Assembly: GCA_003339415.1 (NCBI GenBank)
Contig: PDHQ01000003.1
Location: 248,001 to 312,000, forward strand
Length of the DNA stretch: 64,000 nt
Direction: 5' to 3'
DNA from: Ophiocordyceps camponoti-saundersi (nom. inval.)
Lineage: Eukaryota; Ascomycota; Sordariomycetes; Hypocreales; Ophiocordycipitaceae
The notes under the pieces are model-generated. The model was not told the DNA's origin. It worked only from the letters and a program-made list of their open reading frames with translations, and did not search any database. Of the stretch, positions 1 to 10,692 are shown piece by piece. Both the position numbers and the translations under genes were made by a program. Every line of letters starts with the position of its first letter. Positions within the stretch are counted from its first letter, which is position 1.

Positions 1-3000
1 AGTATTAACGCTACTACCGGCGGCTACCGCGTTTAAGTTATAAGATTCGATAATACTTTTAAATTTACGTAATAGAAAATTAAAAATTAAGCTATAAATA
101 AAGGCTTTATTTTACGCACTTATACCCCTTATACCTTAGCTTAAAACGGCTAAGCCGAACGCGCTAAGCGTATTTTAATAAATACCGCGAGGGCTATATA
201 TATTAAAACGAAGCTGCCTGAGAAATTATAGCTATTTTTTATCGATACTAGCGCTTACGTATAAAATTTACTTTTATTAATAGCTAACCTAAAAAATTAA
301 AGCCTTATTAAGATAATAATAGCTACGATCTATATACTTTATAAATATTCGATTAAATACGTATAATTATAGGGTTATAAGGTATATATTATTATCCCTC
401 CTTAATATAAGATTTAAAGCGCTAAAATAGCCCCTTAAGCTAAGGAAGGTCGCCTTATTAATATAGAAGGCCTTTACGGGCATATTTATAAGATCTATCT
501 ACTTAACGAAAATAAGATTATTAAGGCTTAAGATATTAGATTTTATAATCTAGCTAATCTAAACCTTAATTAAATAATTAAATATATTGCTAAACTTAAG
601 ATTAAAGAAAATTAGGAAGAATAACTTAATAAAGATAAATTCTTTAAATTCGGACTTAATAAAATTAATAATAACGATAAAAATCACGATTATCCCGATA
701 ATTAGGGCTTTAATAAGCCTGCCGGAGGCTAGGATATAAATAACGTATTTAATTTAGGTAATAAAACCGCAGGCCCTTTTTAATTTAAAAAACTAACTAC
801 GCCTTTAAATATAATATAATTCCTTACGCTTAATTAGACGCCCGGCGCCCGATTTAATAATTTAGCTAATAAAGAAGCTCCTCCGTAAGCTAAGCTAAAA
901 AATAAGGCTACGATACTTATAACTAATCGAAAAACCTAATTAGTAATAGTAGCTATAGCTAATTTTACTACTAACGCTATTTTCCGTAATATCGATAAAG
1001 AAAAGGTAAAGATTCCTAACTTTATCTTTCCGATTAACGCTATATTTAATATTTTAATACTATTAACGCCTAAAAGCTAGTAAGATATTCGTAAGTAACC
1101 TAATTATCTCTCCTACTAGCGCTTAGTAATAAATACGGAAATTAAAGCTTTATATAATTAATAAACTTAGAATCTTATTAATTAACTTATCGGTAAATAA
1201 GTCTTACTTAGTAAATAAATATTTATAATAAAAACGCCTAAGAATAAAGCTATAATTACTAAAGTATACTAATATATAAAAGGGGATAAAGAAAAGGCCT
1301 TATACTCTATTAAGGACCTCTACGCTATTATTATATACCTTTCTTCCGTTTAAGTATTCTTATTAATTATAGCCTCCTAAGATTTTAAATAATAATAATT
1401 TAATATTATTAATACGTTCGTAAACGCCCCTTATTAAAAGGAATTTTTCGTTAATTAGCTATATCTCTTCGAAGATAATATAAATCGAGTATATAAGCTT
1501 AATTAAGCTTTATACGGCCTTAAGTTATCTCCTATAATATAGTTTATATATATTAGTAAGGCCCTTAAGCGCCGTAGATAATAATAACTTAATTTTAAAT
1601 TTTATATCTATACTTATCTTAAAGGCTTTATTATACTTTTTTATATTAACGATATTATTATTATAGCGCTAATAGTAGCCCTTATCGATAAAAGTAAGGG
1701 TATTTTAAAGGAATTATAAGATCTATATAACTTAGGCGAACTTATTACCTTTTTAAGCTTATAATTTTATAGGAACTATATTACGTATATAATCTATATA
1801 TATTAAGAGAAATATATTACTAAAATACTCGAATTATTTAATAAAAGCGTTACGAACGCTATATAAACGCCTTAGCCGCCTAAAGTTAAAATACCTACTA
1901 ATTAAAAAATATAGCCGCTTACGATATCTTAAAAAAAATAGCTAAAAAAAATAGGTAATATAAATTATCTCTCTAATAGTATAAGGCCTAACTTAGCTTT
2001 TACGAATAGTAAATTATATAAAAGTAACCTTAATCTAACCGCCTCGCACCTTCTTATATAGAAGAATTTAATATAATATTTTTACGGTATAAAAAGCCTA
2101 AGCTTTACGCTTAGAAATACTTATAGCCTTTAAGATTTAAAACCTTATATTTTCGTAAATACCTTTTTTATAGATAATTTATATATAAGATACTTAATAG
2201 CCGGATATATTATTTTTATTAGTATAAGCCCCGTATATTAGAAATCGAAATAGTAAACGCTTATAACGCTATCGTTAATAAAGGCTAAATTTATTAATTT
2301 AACGCCTATAAATATAAGCTTAATTTAAATAAATAAGATTCTTAAGAACTTAAAGCTATTATAGTAATAAATACTTATAATTATATTTACTAATAGCTTT
2401 AATATTAAAGCTATCGCCCTTAATAAATTTAAAATAGCCCGAATAAGGTATATTAATATATAATATAAATAAGTTATTAATTACGTAGAAAAGCGATTTT
2501 TTATAATTTAATATATTAGTATAGCTAATATAGCTATAGATAGCTTTATAAAGCCTCTATAGCGTCTCTAATACGCTAAATTTATCTATATATTATATCT
2601 TTCTAACTTAAAGATTACGATCTTACCTTTTAAAGCTAAAAATAATATAAAGGGCAGCCCTTATACGCTATTAGATAAGCTTAAGGCGCCCGATAATAAA
2701 GCCCGCGATACCCTTATATTACCTAATAACGAAGGTACTAATATTATATAAGCTAATTTATTAAATTAAAAAACTAATAAATAATATAATATAAGATTTC
2801 TATTATTAAGGGATCCTATACTTAAAAGAGGGATCTTAAGGAAGAAAAGTAATTAGCGTTACGCTATAGCTATCGATTAAGATAGGATAGATCGTTCTAA
2901 AAAGGTAAGTATCGATTAAAAAAGGACGGATAAGGTATATTACGATAATTAACCTTATTATTAGCCCGGCTTTATGCCGCCGCTAATCCCGTAATATATA

Positions 3001-3598
3001 CCTTTTAATACGCTTCTAAGAGGCTATTTTAGCTTTAAAAATATTAATAGTAGGCGCCTTTAAGCCCCTTACTATTAAATATATTAACTTATATAACTTT
3101 AGCGGCATTTCCCTACTAAGCGATATAAATAATAATACCTTCTTATATATATAGCTATAAAGCTTATAGCTTATTTTTAGCCCCTTATAAGAAGAGGAAT
3201 TTTCCTTTAAATTAAGCCTCTTAATACCTTTTATATAAACATTTTTAAGCCCTCTTAATAGCTTAATTTAACTTATCTTAACGGCTTAATTAACCCTCTT
3301 AATAGCTTAAATTAGCTTATTTAAGGCCCCTTAAGAGCGGCTTAAAAAGGCCTATTTTCGCTATTTTCTACTATTTCCTACGCTAATTAACTAATCCGGA
3401 ATAGAATAACCTTATCTAAAACCTAATTTAATCTTTTAAATTTTATTTTTATTACGTTTTTAAGCTATTTAAGCTTTCTACTAGCCTTATTAAGAAAAGC
3501 TTAAAAACGCTATTTTCTACTATTTTATTATTTTCCGCGCTTTACGGCATAGGATAACTATTTTCCGCTCGTTTAAGCGGGCCTGAAGGGGGGTATTA
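1..3598 (+). mobile_element. RIP-degraded Ty1/Copia LTR retrotransposon, 5'-truncated by window edge
   Basis: AT-rich block in which CA and TG dinucleotides are almost absent while TA is saturated, the pattern left by repeat-induced point mutation. Copia protein relics can be read on the + strand. An integrase C-terminal piece (YGHIYKIYLLNENKIIKA) starts near 475. The reverse transcriptase motif KLN-stop-ALYGLK starts near 1495 and the catalytic box LFYINDIIII (from YVDD) near 1636, in the same frame. RNase H-like AGYIIFISISPVY starts near 2210 in another frame, and the terminal YISIANIAIDSFIKPL near 2490. Many stops replace Gln or Trp codons. The order int-RT-RH identifies Copia rather than Gypsy. 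About 1 kb of equally RIP-mutated non-coding DNA follows and may hold the 3' LTR. The element cannot be functional. Confidence 0.88.
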
Positions 3599-4617
3599 AG
3601 GGGGTCCACGTGACTAGCCCCGCCCGACCTCGCATACGACCTAGCCTAGCTATCCTAGCCTAGACCTAGCATATATATAATACACATATATCAGTGCACC
3701 CACCCGATGGCCTATGCCCACCTTGTGTCACTATAGGTATGTACATATATATGTATGCATATATATATGTACATATATGGGAACATACAATATAAAGACT
3801 TTACAATTCGAGTTGACTTCGAGTTCGGCTTCGAATGCTCCGTATACTTAAGGTATCCGCGATTGATTAGGAAATGGTGTTTAGCGGCCACTATGTATTC
3901 AGTTGGCAAGTCATTGATTATCGCGCAAGTCGCGTCGCGTATTATCGAAATCCTTGATTGATTAGGTAACGGGGACACTAGAAATGACGCGCCCGAGGCT
4001 GATCTCAGCTGGTTGTCGACTCTGTCCCCTGCCTAGAAGATCGAAGTAGCGGGTGAGTTACAGTACTAGGCTAATCAGCAAGTTCGAGATTAAGATTTTC
4101 CTATGCCTACCTACCTAGGCAGGCAGACATGTGTATTGTACAATGTGCTTCTATATATATCAGGGTACGCCGATGCAGTCATAGCATGCCTTACAAGTTA
4201 CAGGCTTCCGCCGTGTTTTTGCGGCGATAGCATTAGAAGGGAGAGGTGGTGGGCCACCGTGTAATAGGCTCTCCGCGGACAAACAGAGAGCAAGTATCGG
4301 AGAAGCTTCAGTACCCTGACAAAGTTAGCGACATCCTTGCAGATACGCGCACTTTACCCTGTGACCCCCACCTCAACGCTAACAGTACCTTGTAGCTCAA
4401 GCTCCCGATACACACCCATTGTCCTTTGTCCGCGTTAGCGAAAAAGTCCTTGAACCGCGTTTATCTCCTCACTATCCTATCCATCCATCCTGTCCCACCT
4501 ATCCCTACAGACTCAGACATCGATCGAGCCAAGCCGTTCCGCCTCTCCAAAGACCTTCTCCCTCGCTCGTCTGCCCCCGAGGATGGGACCGGGCATGCGG
4601 CCCCTGCCTCCCTCACC
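3599..4617. other. Intergenic boundary region between RIP block and first gene
   Basis: Composition switches abruptly to normal (CA and TG reappear) just after 3598. A CACGTG palindrome lies at 3607-3612. TA/TG-rich microsatellite-like sequence (tatatatgtacatatat) occurs near 3730-3780. The last few hundred bases are the promoter and 5' UTR of the deubiquitinase gene, pyrimidine-rich just before the ATG. No convincing gene. Confidence 0.6.
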
Positions 4618-7325
4618 ATGAAGGAGTTTCCCATCAAGTTCCTCACCTTGCGCGACAAGAATGGCTCGCATCATCGCAGCAAGTCCGTTCCGGCCACCAA
4701 GGTGAGCGCGCGATCCTTCGAACGACAACGGTTCAATCGAGCCCTGACCTCTCTAGACCCGTCCAATCTCCGCCGACGCCTTCAGGGCCCTGTTCAAGTT
4801 GGATAATGCAAGGAAACAAGAAGCCGCCAGGGAGATCGAGGAGACCAAGGTGCGGCCATCTTTCAGCAATCGCCAGTGCTGTCTGTCTAACCCTCGACCT
4901 CAGTTTCAACAGATCCAACGGCGCCTCGATCAGCTCAACATCACTGGCGTGTCCTCCGAACACATTAGAGACATCATGGCCACAAAGTTTGTCGACGGAG
5001 ATCCCGGCAAAGCCGCCAGCTTCATCGATATGGAGCAAAAGGCCCAGGCCGGCATCATCGTCTCCTACGATCCCAGCGTCCGTTTGCTCGGTGCCGAAAA
5101 CAGAGGCGGCGTGACTTGCTATCTTGATGCCCTTCTTTTCGCCATGTTCTCCAAGCTAGATGCCTTCGAGTGCATGCTCAGCAACGACTTCCCCCCCGAC
5201 ACACCTACATACAGACTCGTCAACCTGCTTCGCATTTGGGTCAACATGCTACGATTTGGCAACCTCATCCACTCCGATCTGGTAAGGCGTGGTTTTCGAG
5301 TCTACGTGGCTGCTGGCGCTGACGAGATGCAAGACCAAATTAATTCAGGAGGCTTTGGCCGACTGCGGCTGGCGCGACGCTCGAAGGCTGGAGCAGCAGG
5401 ATACGTCCGAGGCATTCGCCTTCCTCACCGAAACGCTGCAGCTCCCTCTGCTTTCCCTCCAGGTCGACCTATTTCACCAGGGGAAAAGGGATGACGACGA
5501 TCACAAAGTCGTCTTTGAGCGGCTGCTCAACCTGGCTGTTCCACCTGATCCCGAGGGCAAGGGCGTGAAGCTCGAGGACTGCCTAGAAGAATACTTCAAC
5601 GCACGCGTCGATGTACTGCGCGACAGCGAGGTCTCCAGAAAGTCGGTTCTTGAAGATGAGACCCTGGAGGGGCGTCCTGGGCTTGCCCACCAGAACACCA
5701 TTCGACCCACCAGCAACGGCGAAGCCCTCGAAACGACGACGGCAATCACAAATATCTCAGAGCTCACTCCGCCATCTTCAGAGTTGGACGAGAACTCTTT
5801 CTGCCGTCATAAGCCGAATATGTCGACAGGCACCAGCCACGCAAGCAGTACCCTTGAACAGAACGCCATCTCCAACAACGACAACGAAGAAGCAAGCAGT
5901 TCTCGAAAGAGTCCTCACAGCCGGGAAAAGTCTTTCAACAGCGTCATACGGCGTGTCCTGGTTGACGAGCAGGGCCGCCCAGCCGGGGAAACGTCGAGTA
6001 CACAAACGATCGAGCGAAAAGGCTCGAGCATTATCAAAGCAGTCACTATCCCTGCCTGGCAGTTCTTTCGACTGATACGTGAGTAAAAGCTACTCGGTTG
6101 GTTTGACTCGTTTCTGACCCTCCTCTCAGCATGGCACACCATCACAAACAACGAACCGCAAAACGACAAGGACGTGGCCATGAATTTCGACCAGAGGCCG
6201 ATTGTTGGCATTTGCCTGAAGAGGTACGCCATGGATCCATCGGGCAGGCCCCGACGCCTCAACACCTTCATCGATATCCCCGATAGCCTACGTCTACCGC
6301 ACTTTATGCTCGCCAGCGGCCCGGAATTGGACGAGGAGGAAGGGCTGAGCACGGAATACAAGCTGGTCCTCCAGTCCGTCGTTTGTCACCGTGGCGACTC
6401 CCTCCAAAGCGGACATTACATTGCCTTTGCCCGGGTTGCACCGAAGCTGCTGACGGACAATCGAAGGCACGACGTCGATCCGCCGCCCGACTACGAAGAG
6501 GCGCAGTGGGTACGCTTCGACGATTTAGAGGTCGATGACCGTGTCGTGTTTGTCGACGACATTAAGAAGTCGCTTAAGGAAGAGATGCCATATCTACTCT
6601 TCTACCAGGTCGTACCCATGGTCGACGTGACCTGTCCATCGACCGAAGGGACCGAGGCCGGGCCGCCGTCTTACAACGAGTCCAAGACTAGTATCGACTT
6701 GGCATCTTCAGGATCTTTGTACGAAGGCGACATGAACGGACGCCATCGTGACGAGGACAGGGCCACGGTTCACAGCAAGCCGCCCAGCATCCGGCTATCC
6801 TTGGAAGCGGAGCCCCCACCCCGACTGACCGTCGACAGGGCTGGAACGGCCTCGGCTGCAGCGTCGGCGGCGGGCGGCGATTCGCGACGCCACAGCATAG
6901 TCTTCCTAGACTCCGAAGCTCCGACGCCAGCCATCACTCCCGACGCCACCTCGCCAGTCATCGGCCCCAGCGACGAAAGCTCGGCCGCGTCGAGGCTGAC
7001 CAGAGCCGCGTCCCGCTTTGCATTGGCAAGACAGAGTCGGCCGGCGAGCCAGTCCGGCGAGGGGCGCCTCAGCTTCTCCATGACCCGCCTTGGAGGTCTG
7101 AGGAAGGGAAGCAAGGAGCCCCTGGCGGAGCCCAGCAACGGACTCACCGTCTCGACGACAGCGTCCCCTTGCTCGGACGCTCCCACGCCGACGCCCGACT
7201 CGCCACTGGACTCCCCCGTTCAGCCGAAAGCTGGTCAGTCGAAGCTCAAGGGCGGGAAGTCCAAGGAAAAATCAAAGCTAAAACAGAACGGTCCGCAACC
7301 AGAGCGAGAGTGCTCGATTATGTAG
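4618..7325 (+). CDS. Ubiquitin-specific protease (USP/UCH-2 family) with C-terminal CAAX box
   Basis: Cysteine protease that removes ubiquitin from proteins. Five exons fit: 4618-4701, 4757-4849, 4904-5281, 5349-6078, 6130-7325, giving 826 residues; the start has a good context (CACCATGA). The Cys box is GGVTCYLDALLFAMF (catalytic Cys about residue 131), followed by the QQDTSEAFAFL box, the late His box GDSLQSGHYIAFAR (His about 524), and W-x-x-FDD with LLFYQ closing the fold. About 175 residues of acidic/Ser-rich linker are inserted in the middle of the catalytic domain. The roughly 200-residue tail is Ser/Pro-rich, ends in a Lys-rich stretch and then CSIM-stop, a CAAX prenylation motif that favours farnesylation. 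Inference: it is membrane-attached. The second intron (54 bp) is in frame, so intron retention is possible. Confidence 0.9.
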
Positions 7326-8795
7326 CGAATGGTGGCATTTTCTTTCTGCCCCTTTTCTTCATCGCCAACGACCTGAAAGGCCTCTTCCACCGACTTTTTT
7401 GCCTTTCAGTTCTCTCTATTCCCCCATTCATCAACTTCGATTCTTCTTTAACTTTTCGTTCGGAGAGGACACTCACCTACCTCCGCTCGTTTCTTTCTTT
7501 CCACATTCATCGCTTTCTTTGTCTTTCTTGACAAGTCGATGATGTTGCCACTGCGCTGCGATAAGGGGGGGGGGGGGGGAAGGGGGAAAAGGAGAAGGGG
7601 AGATGGGAGTTTGGCTATAGAGGTCGACCAAAAAAACCCTTGATTTTTTGAGCTTTTCGTCTTCAAGAGGAAGAGGAAAAAGCTTATAGCACCTTGTTCA
7701 ACTGATGATACCATGGCGTTGGGGAGGGTTAAAGAACGGAAAGGAAAGGGGGACGGGGGGAGATGAAAATTAATGAGAGGAAGGCAGGATATTTGTGAAG
7801 CCGGCTTTGACGGAACGGCTTTTTTTTTCTCTGCTTTTTTATGTCTCGTCTTCTGTTCTATTCCTAGACTTTGCAGGCTGGATTGTTCCGCGACACATGA
7901 TACCTGGTAAACCCAAATACCATTGTTACGCTCTTCATGACGTGATGATACGTGTCTTCGTCGTCTGGGTTGGTGAGAAGTGGTATCATGAGAAGGGCAG
8001 CATCAACACGACGATAGCGGCAATACTATGGTGAAATCCCCTTTTTCTTTGATTCGCGTTATCCTTGGCTTCTAAAGTCGACTTACATATGTGCTTTCGT
8101 CTCTGCCCTCTAAAGTCATGTACATGCGGCATACATGAACAAGGCTCCCGACGCCCACCGTCCCAAAACCCAATCCGCTCGAACAAAACGGAATGGCCCC
8201 GGTGCACGCTGGGCCACCCACGATGGGGGAAAAGAAAAAGTGGAAGACCGAGGACCCCGAATGCTGAGGCAGGAGAAAGGAAAGGGTGGTGAGGAAGCAG
8301 AAGAAGACGAACAAGATGCAAGATGCTTGAACCTCGTGGCAACGCAGGCATCTCAGACATGTTGACTTACTGTACACGAAGCCTGACGGCCAGAAAGGAG
8401 GAAGAGAGGGGGGGGTGGTAAGGGAGTCGGTTGTTAGGAAACTGGAGGCTGCCTGACAATCGCTGCTAAGCCTTTAACGCCAAGTTATCGGAAAACGAGA
8501 CAAAAGCAGCACTCATTGCTTTTTCCCGGTGAAAGGTGGGAGGGGGGGAAAAGAGGAGGTCATGCCGGCTGGTAGTGATGATTCGCTGCTTGTCGCTCAC
8601 GTGCAAGAGACGATACTCGATAGTAACCAGAAACCGTCGCAAGTGTGAGAGATCTCAGGGGGAGGTGGAGAAAGGAAACGAATGCAAGCCAGCGTCAAAG
8701 ACGTCGCGAGATGGTGTCGAGGAGGATCGGGCAAACCAAGAGATTCACCCGGTGAGTCGTAGACAAAGAACCGGAAGCTGAGGCTTTCATCGACC
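7326..8795. other. Intergenic region between convergent USP and TOM40 genes
   Basis: Holds the 3' UTRs of the two convergent genes. CT-rich sequence follows the USP stop, with a G run at about 7566-7580 and several A/G-rich tracts (8400-8420, 8530-8560). Short open frames here lack coding character; nothing else is recognisable. Confidence 0.5.
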
Positions 8796-9974
8796 TTAGA
8801 ACGGGATATTGCTGGGAGGTGCCGACGCTTCGCCCTGTTCTTGTAGCTCTTCGGGCATGGACTCGATCGAGACGCCTAGACCCAGCTTCGCTTGTTGCTG
8901 CCAAATCACTGCCGTCAGTACCTGCCAGTATCCAAGAGGTGACGGGCTACAAACCGTATAGTGGTCGATATCAGCAGCAAAGGTCATCATGACCTGGGGG
9001 GCCACTCGCTTCTCGAGCAATCCACTTAGCTTCCCCTTGGAATCGACCTGGGCTCGGAATGTGGACATGCGGAAGTCGTATTTGACGCCGACCGTTGTGA
9101 CGCCCTCTTTTTGCAGTCCTCCGCCCATCAGGCCGCCAGGGACGGGGACGACGCCGAGCGTCAGGTCGACGCCGGCGTGAACCTTGTCCGAGAGCCGTCT
9201 CCAGTACGACGTGTTGAGCGTCCCCATGGCCGCCTGTAAATGAGCGGTCGCAATCCAATCGTTGGCTTTGTAGCGGGCGCAGTATGACACGGCACATTCA
9301 GGACCCTGGGTCAGCGCGGGCCGTTGCCAAAGAGTCTCGAGTCCGAGGGCGAAACGAGGGGTAAGAGACTGAAGGTAGCTGCCAATGCAGATACCCGTTA
9401 CTCCTCCCTCCCAGAAAGTGGGATTCAAAGCCTTAAACGAGGCGGTGAAGTCGTTGCCGGTATACTCGTGTTCAAATTGCGCCATGTCCTGGCCGCCAGG
9501 GGAGACGGAGATATTCGTCTTGGAAACCATTTTTTCAGACCATCGGTAATTGAATCGGCCAGAGAGAGAGCCCTCGTTGTCCAAGTTTCCCTGGAGAAAT
9601 ACCTGATGAAAGGATGGTCAACGACAAGCGAAGTGGTTAAAGGCCGCCTGAGCTCTCACCTTTCCGGTGCCGTACATAGCGGCGAAGGTGTATGGGTTGA
9701 TACGCTCACCGCCCATGGCAAACTGATGGGAAACCTGGAAGAGAGGCGCCATGCTGAAAATTTTGGTCAGGTCGGCGCGAACGCCGGTAAACATGAGGTT
9801 GTTGAGCATGACATCGCGCTGGACTTCCTTGGTGAGCGTCTCGATGGAGCCGGGATTCGACAAGCCAAGCTTCGCTCTCCGCTCCGAAAAGGAGTTTATA
9901 GCATCTCCTATCGTAGCGGCGATGGGGTTTGCGAAGATGAGGGAGCGTATGGAGTCAACAGTAGAAGTAGACAT
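8796..9974 (-). CDS. TOM40: Mitochondrial outer-membrane import channel Tom40
   Basis: Beta-barrel pore of the TOM complex through which nearly all nuclear-encoded mitochondrial proteins enter. Three exons (9974-9660, 9602-8955, 8897-8796, minus strand) give 354 residues, the usual Tom40 length. Hallmarks: [15 protein letters not shown] near the N-terminus, the [10 protein letters not shown] segment, [34 protein letters not shown] after the first intron, the terminal strands [17 protein letters not shown], and [12 protein letters not shown], the beta-signal region recognised by the SAM complex. The ATG at 9974 is the first in frame and sits directly before [12 protein letters not shown]. The second intron (8898-8954, 57 bp) is in frame without a stop; removing it restores the conserved [12 protein letters not shown] junction. 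Divergent from the PFK-2 gene. Confidence 0.95.
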
Positions 9975-10692
9975 GATTGCGGCTCGCGTCGGGCCGTCGA
10001 GGCAGACGGTGTGGGAAGAAGAGATGCGCTTTCGCGAGCAGATGACCCGCAAAGCTTGTTCTAGGCCTGGAGAATATCAAGCCGTCCTGGCCCAGGCAGC
10101 GGCGAGGAGGGGACTATGGTTAAGACTTTGGGGGGTATAAGGGTAGCAGAATGGAGTAGGGAAATTTTCATCAGCCCTGAGAGAAGCTCTCTGCAACTGG
10201 GAAGGCCGGATGCTGGTGGTGTGGCTGGGGCCGGAGGGAGAGATGCTCCGTGCCGACAGAAGCGTTAGCCATGTAACGGTAAGTATCGGTACTTATGGGG
10301 CTTACGACAGCCGCTGCCGCAGGATGACGGAGATCTTCCGAGCTACTGGCCTCTACCTCGATGATATCCAGGTCTTGCAAGGTGCTTTCAGCCACACTTT
10401 CACCTGTTCTGTTGGACGCACCTAGACCTTGAACACAACTTGCGACTTCATCTGTTCTTATGCCACGATCTGTTTCCTCTCCTGTTCCATCTTCACTTCC
10501 TATACTGCTCTATTGTCATTTTCGATAGCTTTCCTTGTCGCTTTCTGCTCGCCACCGTGCAGCTTCGATACCAATCCAGCAGATTCCCGCCGCTACGTTG
10601 GCAGCTAGTGTCATCGTCAACTATCCAACAACATCGCCGCCTGACTCGGTTTACCGCTTGACAAACAGGAAAGACGGGTGGTCGCGTAAAAG
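9975..10692. promoter_or_regulatory. Divergent promoter region TOM40 / PFK-2
   Basis: 718 bp between the divergent start codons. The right half is pyrimidine-rich (10440-10560), typical of a fungal 5' leader of the + strand gene. A minus-strand open frame at 10171-10395 begins with GTG rather than ATG and shows no recognisable domain. No motif can be assigned with confidence. Confidence 0.5.

Noticed and set aside
1..3598. Centromere-like AT-rich DNA as an alternative to a transposon
   Set aside because: Readable Copia integrase, RT and RNase H motifs in order explain the block better; whether it is part of a larger AT-rich region cannot be seen from this window.
10171..10395. 74-codon minus-strand frame in the TOM40/PFK-2 promoter
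   Set aside because: Starts with GTG, no ATG until its last third, no domain or orthologue-like features.
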